Positions 49,798 to 58,044 of a stretch of DNA of 64,000 bases are shown in pieces. Below the pieces are notes generated by a model. The model saw only the letters and a program-made list of their open reading frames with translations. It had not been told where the DNA came from and searched no databases. This DNA is from Caballeronia sp. LZ062 (GTDB taxonomy: Bacteria > Pseudomonadota > Gammaproteobacteria > Burkholderiales > Burkholderiaceae): NCBI RefSeq assembly GCF_031450785.1, contig NZ_JARTWB010000002.1, positions 2,108,001 through 2,172,000 of the forward strand, in the 5' to 3' direction. The position numbers and the translations under genes are program-made. The number at the start of each line of letters is the position of its first letter. Positions within the stretch are counted from its first letter, which is position 1.

Positions 49798-50409
49798 ATG
49801 ATGAAACTGATCGGTTCGCACACGAGCCCATTCGTCCGCAAGGTGCGGATCGTGATGGCGGAAAAGAAGATCGACTGCGAACTGGTGCTCGAAGATGTCT
49901 GGGCATCCGATTCCAAGATCCACGATTTCAACCCGCTCGGGAAAGTGCCGTGTCTGATTCTGGACGGCGGCGAAGCGGTGTTCGATTCGCGCGTGATCTG
50001 CGAGTACGTCGACACGCTCACGCCAGTCGGCAAGCTGCTGCCGCAGGAACGGCGCGAGCGCACCGAAGTGCGCTGCTGGGAGGCGCTCGCGGACGGCATG
50101 CTCGACGCCGCCGTGCTGATTCGCCTCGAAGGCGTGCTGCGCGAGGAAGCCCACCGCAGCGACGCGTGGATCGCGCGGCAACGGCACAAGATCGAGGACG
50201 GTCTGCGCGCGATGGCGCGCGGTCTCGACACGAAGCAATGGTGTTCCGCGAACCGCTTCACGCTGGCGGATATCGCCTGCGGCTGCGCGCTCGGCTACCT
50301 GGATTTCCGTATGCCGGAGCTGAACTGGCGAGACGCGCACCCGGCGCTCGACAAGTTCTACGCGCGGCTCGCGCAACGACAATCGTTCATCGAGACCGAG
50401 CCGCGCTGA
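49798..50409 (+). CDS. Glutathione S-transferase family protein
   Basis: A 203-residue cytosolic GST-fold protein. The N-terminal thioredoxin-like domain begins LIGSHTSPFVRKVRIVMAEK, with Ser at the catalytic position, the cis-Pro in GKVPCLILDGG and the SNAIL-type SRVICEYVD. The C-terminal helical domain has RFTLADIACGCALGYLDFR with the N-capping box. It resembles the YibF subfamily. Substrate unknown. A second Met immediately after the first could be the start. Convergent with the esterase. Confidence 0.93.
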   Translation: MMKLIGSHTSPFVRKVRIVMAEKKIDCELVLEDVWASDSKIHDFNPLGKVPCLILDGGEAVFDSRVICEYVDTLTPVGKLLPQERRERTEVRCWEALADGMLDAAVLIRLEGVLREEAHRSDAWIARQRHKIEDGLRAMARGLDTKQWCSANRFTLADIACGCALGYLDFRMPELNWRDAHPALDKFYARLAQRQSFIETEPR

Positions 50410-50415
50410 GCGCCG

Positions 50416-50438
50416 CGCTCCCGGGCAAGGCGGGAGCG
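50416..50438. terminator. Hairpin between the convergent GST and esterase genes
   Basis: CGCTCCC (50416-50422) and GGGAGCG (50432-50438) around a 9-nt loop, placed between two convergent stop codons. There is no T run, so termination strength is doubtful. Confidence 0.4.
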
Positions 50439-50454
50439 TGGCGGCATCCGCGCA

Positions 50455-51480
50455 TTACTTCTTCAGCGCAGCCTTGAGCGTTGCGTTGGCCTGCGCGATC
50501 GCGGCGCGCGCGGCGGGCGTTTCCGCGAGGGCGTTCAACATCACGAAGTCGTGGATCGTGCCGTTGTAGCGCACCGAAGTCACCGGAACGCCCGCTTCGG
50601 TCAGCTTGCGCGCGTAGGCTTCGCCTTCGTCGCGCAGCACGTCGTTTTCATCCGTGATGACGAGCGCCGGCGGCAGCGCCTTCAAATCGTCGATGCTCGC
50701 GCGCAGCGGCGACGCCGTGATCTGCGCGCGGTCCGCCTCGTTCGGGGCGTAGGCGTCCCAGAACCACTTCATCGCGTCGCGCGTGAGCCACGGGCCGTTG
50801 GCGAACGCGTTATACGAGCCGTCGTCGAAATTCGCGTCCGTCACCGGATAAAACAGCACCTGCGCGCGCAGTGCCGGGCCGCCGCGTTCCTTCGCGAGCA
50901 GCGTCACGGCCGCCGCCATGTTGCCGCCGACGCTGTCGCCCGCCACCGCCATGCGCGACGCATCGACGCCGAACTCGCGGGCGTGCTCCGCCACGTAGCG
51001 GGTCGCCGCGTAGGCTTGTTCGACCGGCACCGGATACTTCGTTTCCGGCGAGCGATCGTAGTCGACGAATACGACTTCGGCATCCGCGCCGTTCGCAATC
51101 TCGCGCACGAGCCGGTCGTGCGTATTCTTGTCGCCCAGCACCCAGCCGCCGCCGTGGAAATACATGATGACGGGCAGCGCGCCTTTCGCGTGGACTGGCC
51201 GCACGATGCGGAGCGCGATCTTGCCCGTGGGACCGGCTTCGATCACGCGGTCTTCGATTTTCGCGGCCTGTTTGGCGACCGGCTGCGCTTGCGCGCCTGC
51301 GAGCACGTTGCGCGCGTCGGCGGGCGAGAGCGTGTAGATCGGCGGGCCGTTTTTCGCGGCCAGTGCATCGATGAACTGCTGCGTCGCCGGCTCGAGTACC
51401 GGCGCGGCGTCGGCTGTCGCGTGGGCGAGAACGGCGGTTGCAACGGCGCTTGCGATCAATGCGGTTTTCAGCTTTTTCAC
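50455..51480 (-). CDS. Secreted HSL-type alpha/beta-hydrolase (esterase)
   Basis: A 341-residue hydrolase with a signal peptide (MKKLKTALIASAVATAVLAH, then ATADA), so probably periplasmic or secreted. The oxyanion motif HGGGWVLGD and the nucleophile GDSVGGNMA identify the hormone-sensitive-lipase family (family IV esterases). The acid is probably in VITDENDVLRDEG and the His in GTIHDFVMLN. The tetR-like gene lies directly upstream on the same strand, and a TetR-type operator is 48-63 bp before the start, so it is likely repressed by that protein. Substrate unknown. Confidence 0.92.
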   Translation of the reverse strand: MKKLKTALIASAVATAVLAHATADAAPVLEPATQQFIDALAAKNGPPIYTLSPADARNVLAGAQAQPVAKQAAKIEDRVIEAGPTGKIALRIVRPVHAKGALPVIMYFHGGGWVLGDKNTHDRLVREIANGADAEVVFVDYDRSPETKYPVPVEQAYAATRYVAEHAREFGVDASRMAVAGDSVGGNMAAAVTLLAKERGGPALRAQVLFYPVTDANFDDGSYNAFANGPWLTRDAMKWFWDAYAPNEADRAQITASPLRASIDDLKALPPALVITDENDVLRDEGEAYARKLTEAGVPVTSVRYNGTIHDFVMLNALAETPAARAAIAQANATLKAALKK

Positions 51481-51527
51481 GATGGTTCTCCGAGACGGTA
51501 AAAAGGAAACGCTGTAACTACTGTAAA

Positions 51528-51543
51528 TCTACTACTAGATAGA
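51528..51543. promoter_or_regulatory. TetR-type operator before the esterase
   Basis: TCTACTACTAGATAGA, a 16-bp imperfect palindrome with TCTA/TAGA ends. It has the same ends and length as the sites at 51679 and 52339. It lies between a possible -35 (TTGTGT) and -10 (TTTACA) read on the minus strand, so binding would block the promoter. Confidence 0.6.
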
Positions 51544-51678
51544 TAACACAACGGGTTTGCGCCGCTTATCCACTGATGCTTTTGCCGCAGGCACTGCATG
51601 TGATGGCTTGCGGGGCATGCCAGGAGCTTGTAACACGCGACGCCAAGACACCGCCAGCAACGAGGTCGCCAAAATCTA

Positions 51679-51694
51679 TCTATCAAACGATAGA
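51679..51694. promoter_or_regulatory. TetR-type operator, second site upstream of the esterase
   Basis: TCTATCAAACGATAGA, a perfect 6-bp palindrome around 4 nt, 50 bp past the tetR stop codon and about 200 bp before the esterase start. Shares TCTA-n8-TAGA with the other two sites. Confidence 0.5.
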
Positions 51695-51744
51695 CTGAGG
51701 GGCATCAAGAATTGGGTTTTTCACATAGTTATCCACAGGGTTAT

Positions 51745-52314
51745 CTACCGGCGCACCGTCGCGGCGACTTCGTCCAACCGCGCGCGAGTCTGAAACAGTC
51801 GACAAGCGAGCAGACTGCCCTGAAACGCGGCATACAACGCCCGGGCCGCTGCTTCGGGCTTTCCTCCGGCATCGAGCGTGTTCTGCGCCTCGCCTTCCGC
51901 GAGAACCTTCGCAAGCCAGTTCTCATTGGCACGGAAAAACGCCTGAATGGCCTGCCGAACCTTCTCCGGCAACGATTCGATGTCCGCAGCGAGCATGCCG
52001 CACAGGCAAACCTGCGTTCCGTCGCCGATGATCCGCCCGAAGAGCTTCGTGTAACGGTCGAGCTTCTTGTCGGCGGAGGCCGAACTGTCGATGGCATAGA
52101 CCGACGACATGACGTCCGCGCTATAGGCGTTCACCGCTTCGAGCGCGAGGTCTTCCTTCGTCGGAAAGTAATAATGGATGCTCGACGTCTTCACGCCGAC
52201 AAGATCCGACAGATCACGGTAGCTGAAGCCGTTGTAACCGCGCTTCATCATGACCGTCTGCGCATGGTCCAGCAGCGCCTCGCGTACTGTGTTCTTGTCC
52301 ATCGCGTGACCCAT
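51745..52314 (-). CDS. TetR/AcrR-family transcriptional regulator
   Basis: A 189-residue repressor. The N-terminal helix-turn-helix reads GYNGFSYRDLSDLVGVKTSS followed by IHYYFPTKEDLALEAV, typical of TetR proteins. The C-terminal ligand domain has two cysteines in QVCLCGMLAADIESLP and resembles the branch of TetR proteins linked to xenobiotic or thiol-reactive signals. An internal ATG (52302) is an alternative start; neither has a strong Shine-Dalgarno. A matching palindrome 25-40 bp upstream suggests autorepression. The esterase is the likely target. Confidence 0.92.
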   Translation of the reverse strand: MGHAMDKNTVREALLDHAQTVMMKRGYNGFSYRDLSDLVGVKTSSIHYYFPTKEDLALEAVNAYSADVMSSVYAIDSSASADKKLDRYTKLFGRIIGDGTQVCLCGMLAADIESLPEKVRQAIQAFFRANENWLAKVLAEGEAQNTLDAGGKPEAAARALYAAFQGSLLACRLFQTRARLDEVAATVRR

Positions 52315-52338
52315 CGGTTGTTCAATGCGCTCACTTTA

Positions 52339-52354
52339 TCTACTAATAGGTAGA
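52339..52354. promoter_or_regulatory. TetR-type operator before the tetR-like gene
   Basis: TCTACTAATAGGTAGA, 14 of 16 positions identical to the site at 51528. It lies 25-40 bp before the regulator's start, as expected for autoregulation. Confidence 0.6.
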
Positions 52355-52445
52355 GAGTCAAGCACTTGTATCGAATGACTTTTTATCAGGACGATAGGAA
52401 AGCGTCATCGAGACGCCCCGGCCTTCGCGGTCCGAGGCGCGTGCG

Positions 52446-53579
52446 TCAGCTTTCGCTCGCGGCCGTCGCCAATGTCGCAGGCGATGCCGCATCGGCCGCC
52501 GCGCGCTCGATGATCCCGCCGCCGAGGCATACGTCGCCCTGGTAGAGCACGGCCGACTGTCCCGGCGTCACGGCCCATTGCGCTTCGTCGAAGCGCAGCT
52601 CGAAAAGACCGTCGTGCGCAGCGGCGAAGCGGCAGGCGGCGTCCTGCTGACGGTAGCGCGTCTTGGCGGCGCAGGCCGTGCCGTCGTCAGGCGCGAAGCC
52701 CGCGACCCAGCTCGTGTTGCCCGCGACCAGCGTCTGCGACAAGAGCCACGGATGGTCGTGCCCCTGCACGACATAGAGCGTGTTGCTCGCCATGTCCTTG
52801 CCGGCGACGAACCACGGTTCGCCGCTGCCGTCCTTCGCGCCGCCGATGCCGATGCCCTTGCGCTGCCCGAACGTATAAAACGCGAGCCCGATATGCTCGC
52901 CCACGATCTTCCCTTCCGCTGTCTTCATCGGTCCGGGTTGCGTCGGGAGATAGCGGTTCAGAAAGTCGCGGAACGGCCGCTCGCCGATGAAACAGATGCC
53001 CGTCGAATCCTTCTTCTTCGCATTCGGCAAACCGATTTCCGCGGCGATTTCGCGCACTTTCGTCTTCGGGATTTCGCCGAGCGGAAAGAGCGTCTTCGAA
53101 AGCTGCTGCTGATTCAGCCGATGCAGGAAATACGACTGATCCTTCGTCGAATCGGTGGCCTTGAGCAACTGGAAAAGCCCGTTCTGCTCGCGCACGCGGG
53201 CGTAGTGTCCGGTCGCGATGGTTTCGGCGCCGAGCGACATGGCGTGATCGAGGAACGCCTTGAACTTGATTTCGGCGTTGCACAGCACGTCCGGGTTCGG
53301 CGTGCGGCCGGCCGAATACTCGCGCAGAAATTCGGCGAACACGCGGTCCTTGTATTCGGCGGCGAAGTTCACCGCTTCGACGTCGATGCCGATCAGGTCC
53401 GCCACCGAAACGACGTCGATCCAGTCCTGACGCGTCGAGCAGTACTCGCCGTCGTCGTCGTCTTCCCAGTTTTTCATGAACAGGCCGACGACTTCGTAGC
53501 CCTGCTCTTTGAGCAGCCACGCCGTCACGGACGAATCCACGCCGCCCGACATGCCCACCACCACTTTTCGCTTGTTCAT
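52446..53579 (-). CDS. mnmA: tRNA-specific 2-thiouridylase MnmA
   Basis: Adds sulfur to uridine 34 of Lys, Glu and Gln tRNAs. The 377-residue protein has the PP-loop [13 protein letters not shown] (from residue 11), the catalytic Cys100 in [14 protein letters not shown], and the second catalytic Cys196 in [15 protein letters not shown]. The C-terminal beta-barrel region includes [21 protein letters not shown] nudJ-like gene lies directly upstream on the same strand, as in E. coli. Confidence 0.97.
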   Translation of the reverse strand: MNKRKVVVGMSGGVDSSVTAWLLKEQGYEVVGLFMKNWEDDDDGEYCSTRQDWIDVVSVADLIGIDVEAVNFAAEYKDRVFAEFLREYSAGRTPNPDVLCNAEIKFKAFLDHAMSLGAETIATGHYARVREQNGLFQLLKATDSTKDQSYFLHRLNQQQLSKTLFPLGEIPKTKVREIAAEIGLPNAKKKDSTGICFIGERPFRDFLNRYLPTQPGPMKTAEGKIVGEHIGLAFYTFGQRKGIGIGGAKDGSGEPWFVAGKDMASNTLYVVQGHDHPWLLSQTLVAGNTSWVAGFAPDDGTACAAKTRYRQQDAACRFAAAHDGLFELRFDEAQWAVTPGQSAVLYQGDVCLGGGIIERAAADAASPATLATAASES

Positions 53580-53610
53580 GGAAATACCGCGTTGTTGGCG
53601 CGCCAGCGTG

Positions 53611-54093
53611 TCACGAGCGCACCGCCGGCGCGACCGAGTGCGTATGAATAAAATCGAGTGGCACGCGCCGCCCGGCCAAATAATCGTCGACGCACTTCAT
53701 CACGAGCGGCGTGCGATGCTGCGCAACCGTCGCGCGCAGTTCGTCAGGCGTGAGCCACATTGCGCGGACGATCCCCTCGTCCAGCGCGCGCCCCGCCACT
53801 TCCCCCGCGGACTTGCCGCAGAACGTGAAGCGCAGATACGTGACATCGCGCTCAGGGCGCTGAAAGTGCGTCATGTAAGCACCGACGAGCGCCTCGGGCT
53901 CGAACCGATGCGCCGTTTCCTCCAGCGTCTCGCGGACGACCGCCTCGACGAGCGTTTCGCCCGCTTCGAGATGACCGGCCGGTTGGTTGATTCGCAGCCC
54001 TGCGGATGTGTGTTCCTCGATGACGAGGAAGCGCCCGTCCTGCTCGACAATCGCCGCGACCGTAACGTGAGGAGCCCAAGTATCTGATTTCAT
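53611..54093 (-). CDS. nudJ: NudJ-type Nudix phosphatase
   Basis: A 160-residue Nudix hydrolase. The Nudix box G-x5-E-x7-REUxEE is complete in [20 protein letters not shown] (from residue 40). Upstream [19 protein letters not shown] matches the NudJ branch (HMP-PP and nucleoside di/triphosphate phosphatase). Adjacent to mnmA on the same strand, the arrangement found in E. coli (ymfB-trmU), which supports the assignment. I start at MKSDTW; an upstream ATG three codons earlier (54102) is possible. Confidence 0.9.
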   Translation of the reverse strand: MKSDTWAPHVTVAAIVEQDGRFLVIEEHTSAGLRINQPAGHLEAGETLVEAVVRETLEETAHRFEPEALVGAYMTHFQRPERDVTYLRFTFCGKSAGEVAGRALDEGIVRAMWLTPDELRATVAQHRTPLVMKCVDDYLAGRRVPLDFIHTHSVAPAVRS

Positions 54094-54176
54094 GGCCGAC
54101 ATTTTACCGTTACGCGTCCCATCACGTGCGCGCGGCCTAAGGGTTAGCGCGGAGTGCGATCAGGTGCCGGATCGCA

Positions 54177-54204
54177 TTGTCCGCGCATATTCTTCAGTTA
54201 CAGT
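54177..54204 (+). promoter_or_regulatory. Putative promoter of the pnt operon
   Basis: TTGTCC (54177-54182) and TACAGT (54199-54204) with a 16-nt spacer, about 110 bp before the first pnt gene. Moderate match to sigma70. Confidence 0.4.
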
Positions 54205-54312
54205 TGAGACAGCCGTCCATCAGCATCTGAAACTCGAAATCAGCCTTGGTCTCCCTCGCGCGTGGCCGCGCCCGAGGGCAAGAAAAGAAAAGGAAAGACA
54301 GGAGGATTCAAC

Positions 54313-55458
54313 ATGCACATCGGAGTGCCTGCCGAGACACGGGCGAACGAGGCGCGCGTCGCCGCCACGCCGGAGACCGTGAAAAAGCTCGTCGCGCAAG
54401 GACACCGCCTTTCGGTGCAAAGCGGCGCGGGCGTGCGGGCGAGCTATATCGACGACGCGTTCGCGCAAGCGGGCGCCGATATCGTCGATGCCGCCACCGC
54501 GTTATCAGCCGAAATCGTGCTCAAGGTCCAGTCCCCGTCCGCCGAAGAACTCGCGACGATGAAAGCGGGCGCCGTGCTCATCGGCATGCTCGATCCGTTC
54601 AACACCGAGAACACCGCGCGGCTCGCCGCCGCGAGCGTGACCGCGTTCGCGCTCGAAGCCGCACCGCGCACGACGCGGGCGCAGAGCCTCGACGTGCTGT
54701 CGTCGCAGGCGAACATCGCCGGCTACAAGGCCGTGCTGATGGCCTGCCAGTACTACCAGCGATTCATGCCGATGCTCATGACCGCCGCCGGCACCGTGAA
54801 AGCGGCGCGTGTGCTCGTCCTGGGCGCGGGCGTCGCGGGCCTTCAGGCAATCGCGACGGCGAAGCGCCTCGGCGCCGTGGTCGAAGCGTCGGATGTGCGG
54901 CCGGCCGTGAAGGAGCAGATCGAATCGCTCGGCGCGAAGTTCGTCGACGTGCCCTTCGAAACCGACGAGGAACGCGAGGCGGCTCAAGGCGTCGGCGGCT
55001 ATGCGCGGCCGATGCCGCCGAGCTGGCTCGCGCGGCAGTCGGCGCTGGTGCACGAACGCGCGAAGGCCGCCGACATCGTCATTTCGACGGCGCTGATTCC
55101 CGGCCGTCCCGCGCCGACGCTCGTCTCGGTGGAAACGGTGAAGCACATGAAACCGGGGTCGGTGATCGTCGATCTCGCCGCCGGACGCGGCCCCGAGTTC
55201 GAAGGCAGAAAAGGCGGCAACTGTCCGCTGACCGAAGTGGATCAGGTGGTGACGAAGCACGGCGTGCATATCGTCGGCCATACGAATCTGGCCTCGATGG
55301 TCGCCGCCGACGCCTCCGCGCTCTACGCGCGCAATCTGCTCGACTTCCTGAAGCTGATCCTGACGAAGGAAGGCACGCTCAACATCGACCTCGCGGACGA
55401 CATCGTCGCGGCCACGCTTCAGTGCCGCGACGGACAGCTCGCCCGCGCGACCGCCTGA
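54313..55458 (+). CDS. pntA: NAD(P) transhydrogenase subunit alpha part 1
   Basis: NAD(H)-binding domain I of proton-translocating transhydrogenase. The 381-residue protein begins [20 protein letters not shown] and contains [20 protein letters not shown], the Rossmann motif [20 protein letters not shown] and [15 protein letters not shown] strong AGGAGG lies before ATG 54313, which decides the start over upstream in-frame codons. It lacks the membrane part, which is encoded by the next small gene: the three-gene (pntAA-pntAB-pntB) form of the enzyme. Confidence 0.96.
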   Translation: MHIGVPAETRANEARVAATPETVKKLVAQGHRLSVQSGAGVRASYIDDAFAQAGADIVDAATALSAEIVLKVQSPSAEELATMKAGAVLIGMLDPFNTENTARLAAASVTAFALEAAPRTTRAQSLDVLSSQANIAGYKAVLMACQYYQRFMPMLMTAAGTVKAARVLVLGAGVAGLQAIATAKRLGAVVEASDVRPAVKEQIESLGAKFVDVPFETDEEREAAQGVGGYARPMPPSWLARQSALVHERAKAADIVISTALIPGRPAPTLVSVETVKHMKPGSVIVDLAAGRGPEFEGRKGGNCPLTEVDQVVTKHGVHIVGHTNLASMVAADASALYARNLLDFLKLILTKEGTLNIDLADDIVAATLQCRDGQLARATA

Positions 55459-55471
55459 CACGGAGACGAAC

Positions 55472-55792
55472 ATGGACGTCATCAACCATACGGTGATCAA
55501 CCTCATCATCTTCGTGCTGGCGATCTACGTCGGTTATCACGTCGTCTGGAACGTGACGCCCGCGCTGCACACCCCGCTCATGGCCGTGACGAACGCCATT
55601 TCGGCCATCGTGATCGTCGGCGCGATGCTCGCGGTCGGGCTGACGGTGGGCGGCACGGGCAAGTTCTTCGGCGCGCTCGCGGTGCTGCTCGCGGCGGTGA
55701 ACGTGTTCGGCGGCTTTCTCGTGACGCGGCGCATGCTCGAAATGTTCAAGAAAAAGGAGCCGAGGAAGCTGACCAGCAAGGAGGGCGCGTAA
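55472..55792 (+). CDS. pntA: NAD(P) transhydrogenase subunit alpha part 2
   Basis: A 106-residue membrane protein, the membrane-embedded segment that is fused to the C-terminus of PntA in E. coli. About three hydrophobic segments, including [39 protein letters not shown] and [20 protein letters not shown], then [15 protein letters not shown]. The [11 protein letters not shown] motif is diagnostic. The stop codon directly abuts the pntB start. Confidence 0.95.
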   Translation: MDVINHTVINLIIFVLAIYVGYHVVWNVTPALHTPLMAVTNAISAIVIVGAMLAVGLTVGGTGKFFGALAVLLAAVNVFGGFLVTRRMLEMFKKKEPRKLTSKEGA

Positions 55793-57235
55793 ATGAGCAT
55801 GAACGTCGTCACTCTGCTGTATCTGATCGCGTCGGTGTGCTTCATTCAGGCGCTCAAGGGCCTGTCGAATCCGAAGACCGCGCGCATCGGCAATACGTTC
55901 GGCATGGCGGGCATGGCGATCGCGATCTTCACGACGCTCGCGCTCATCACAAAGCAAGCCGCTGATCTCGGCTCGAATCTTTCGCTCGGGCTGTCGCTGT
56001 TGTTCGCGGCGTTGATCATCGGCGGCGCGGCGGGCGCGTATATCGCGGCCAAAGTCGAGATGACGAAGATGCCCGAGCTTGTCGCGGCGATGCACTCGCT
56101 GATCGGTCTCGCGGCCGTGTGCATCGCGTATGCGGTGGTGTCGGAACCGTCCGCCTTTGGACTCGCGCCGCCGGGGTACCTGATTCCGTACGGCAATCGC
56201 GTCGAGTTGTTCATCGGCACGTTCGTCGGCGCGATCACGTTTTCGGGATCGGTGATCGCGTTCGGCAAGCTCTCGGGCAAGTACAAGTTCCGGCTCTTTC
56301 AGGGCGCGCCGGTCGTGTATTCGGGGCAGCATTTGATCAATTTGCTGCTGGCCGTGGCGATGATCGGCTTCGGCATCATTTTCATGGTGACGCAGTCGTG
56401 GCTGCCGTTCGTCATCATGACGCTGATCGCGTTCGCACTCGGCGTGCTCATCATCATTCCGATCGGCGGCGCGGACATGCCGGTCGTCGTCTCGATGCTC
56501 AATTCGTACTCGGGATGGGCGGCGGCGGGCATCGGCTTCTCGCTCAACAATCCGATGTTGATCATCGCCGGATCGCTCGTCGGTTCGTCGGGCGCGATTC
56601 TCTCGTACATCATGTGCCGCGCGATGAACCGCTCGTTCTTCAATGTGATTCTGGGCGGCTTCGGCGGCGAAGCGGGCGGCGCGGCGGCGGGCGGCGCGCA
56701 GGAGCAGCGGCCGGTGAAATCCGGTTCCGCCGATGACGCCGCCTTCATGCTCGGCAACGCGGAAAGCGTGGTGATCGTGCCCGGTTATGGACTGGCCGTC
56801 GCGCGCGCGCAGCATGCGCTGAAGGAGTTGACGGACAAGCTCGTTGAAAAGGGCATCGACGTGCGGTACGCGATTCACCCGGTCGCGGGACGCATGCCGG
56901 GGCACATGAACGTGCTGCTCGCGGAAGCCGAAGTGCCGTACGAGATGGTTCAGGAGATGGAGGACATCAACAGCGAATTCGGGCAGACGGACGTGGTGCT
57001 CGTGCTCGGGGCCAACGACGTAGTGAACCCGGCTGCGAAGACGGACCCGAAATCGCCCATCGCGGGCATGCCGATTCTTGAAGCCTATAAGGCGCGGACG
57101 ATCATCGTGAACAAGCGGTCGATGGCGGCGGGCTACGCCGGGCTCGACAACGAACTGTTCTATATGGACAAGACGATGATGGTGTTCGGAGATGCGAAGA
57201 AGGTGGTCGAGGAGATGATGAAGGCGGTGGAGTGA
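55793..57235 (+). CDS. pntB: NAD(P) transhydrogenase subunit beta
   Basis: A 480-residue protein with about eight N-terminal membrane segments (proton channel) and a C-terminal NADP(H)-binding domain. Signatures: LVAAMHSLIGLAAVCIAYAV, GADMPVVVSMLNSYSGWAAA, then VVIVPGYGLAVARAQHAL, HPVAGRMPGHMNVLLAEAEV and DVVLVLGANDVVNPAAK. The ATG follows the previous stop without spacer, so translation is probably coupled. The enzyme interconverts NADH and NADPH using the proton gradient. Confidence 0.97.
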   Translation: MSMNVVTLLYLIASVCFIQALKGLSNPKTARIGNTFGMAGMAIAIFTTLALITKQAADLGSNLSLGLSLLFAALIIGGAAGAYIAAKVEMTKMPELVAAMHSLIGLAAVCIAYAVVSEPSAFGLAPPGYLIPYGNRVELFIGTFVGAITFSGSVIAFGKLSGKYKFRLFQGAPVVYSGQHLINLLLAVAMIGFGIIFMVTQSWLPFVIMTLIAFALGVLIIIPIGGADMPVVVSMLNSYSGWAAAGIGFSLNNPMLIIAGSLVGSSGAILSYIMCRAMNRSFFNVILGGFGGEAGGAAAGGAQEQRPVKSGSADDAAFMLGNAESVVIVPGYGLAVARAQHALKELTDKLVEKGIDVRYAIHPVAGRMPGHMNVLLAEAEVPYEMVQEMEDINSEFGQTDVVLVLGANDVVNPAAKTDPKSPIAGMPILEAYKARTIIVNKRSMAAGYAGLDNELFYMDKTMMVFGDAKKVVEEMMKAVE

Positions 57236-57253
57236 GGGTTGACTGAGAAGAAG

Positions 57254-57284
57254 CGCGCTCGTTCGCCGGTGGTCGACGAGCGCG
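57254..57284. terminator. Inverted repeat after pntB
   Basis: CGCGCTCGT (57254-57262) and ACGAGCGCG (57276-57284), a perfect 9-bp stem with 13-nt loop, between the convergent pntB and the gene at 57306. No T run follows, so it is a weak or bidirectional candidate. Confidence 0.45.
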
Positions 57285-57305
57285 TAAAGTCATGCCACCT
57301 ACCAT

Positions 57306-57890
57306 TCAATAGCCAACGATCAAGATACCCTTCAGAGGAAGCCGCATTCGGTTGCCCGCGAAGAGAGTATCGAAGAACGTGACGACGCGGTCGAAGGCCG
57401 GGTTTGTCACGCCCGCGGCAACGTAGACGTTCCGGACCGCAATCGCCAGATAGTCGACGTCATCCATCATGCAAGCTTGATAGAGGTCTTTTAGGAACTG
57501 GTTGTTGGCGACTCCCCGCCCGGCCTCGACCTCGACAACGAACCGTTCGTCCGCGTGATAGGCATCGGCTTCGAAAGCCTTGGCGACTCGTCCGTTGTTT
57601 CCATATAAGACGGGGACGCGAATCTTGTCCGCGTGCTTTTTCCCAGCCTCGACGGCGAAGCCGAGTTCCGCAAGGGGCGCTGCAACGTGGGCCAAAACGC
57701 CGTTGCTCGGAAGGGTATGTATATGTGGAGCAATCGACGGATGAACTTCTTCGAACGCCTGCACAACGCCGATGGAAAGAGGCGTCGCTTTATCCGGTCT
57801 CGGGAGATAAGCCCAATTCTTTAGAATGTGGTGGCGAATGCGTGTATTAGGCTGCCTGCACGGACTAATACGTCGCGAATGAACGAGCAT
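57306..57890 (-). CDS. Hypothetical protein with possible nuclease-like motif
   Basis: A 194-residue soluble protein I cannot assign. I start at ATG 57890 (MLVHSRRISP), with GGAG 10 nt upstream. The middle region EADAYHADERFVVEVEAGRG, followed by VANNQFLKDLYQACMMDDVD, has the acidic strand-E-x-E layout of PD-(D/E)xK-type nuclease folds, and the IAVRNVY strand would follow. This is suggestive only. By eye the gene is less GC-biased than its neighbours and stands alone between pntB and the RlmL-type gene, so it is probably an acquired accessory gene. No methyltransferase, toxin or transposase is next to it. Confidence 0.65.
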   Translation of the reverse strand: MLVHSRRISPCRQPNTRIRHHILKNWAYLPRPDKATPLSIGVVQAFEEVHPSIAPHIHTLPSNGVLAHVAAPLAELGFAVEAGKKHADKIRVPVLYGNNGRVAKAFEADAYHADERFVVEVEAGRGVANNQFLKDLYQACMMDDVDYLAIAVRNVYVAAGVTNPAFDRVVTFFDTLFAGNRMRLPLKGILIVGY

Positions 57891-58044
57891 TGCACTGACT
57901 CTCCGTCTGTGTCGAGGCAAAGCGAGACGTTGCCATCTACCTGGCTGGCGCGGCCCGGAAACGACGCGGCGGCAGATTCCAGCGCACAGCCTTTCGGAGT
58001 TCGGCCGCGTACAATACCGCCTTTGAACCCCCGCAAGCGCCCCA

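Noticed and set aside
51729..51737. Perfect DnaA box TTATCCACA, with a second near match TTATCCACT about 150 bp away
   Set aside because: No cluster of boxes, no AT-rich unwinding region and no origin genes (dnaA, dnaN, parAB) nearby. Single boxes occur by chance.
57404..57850. Plus-strand 148-codon frame opposite the hypothetical gene at 57306
   Set aside because: Arg/Cys/Pro-rich composition without a start signal. The minus-strand frame has a ribosome binding site and normal protein composition.
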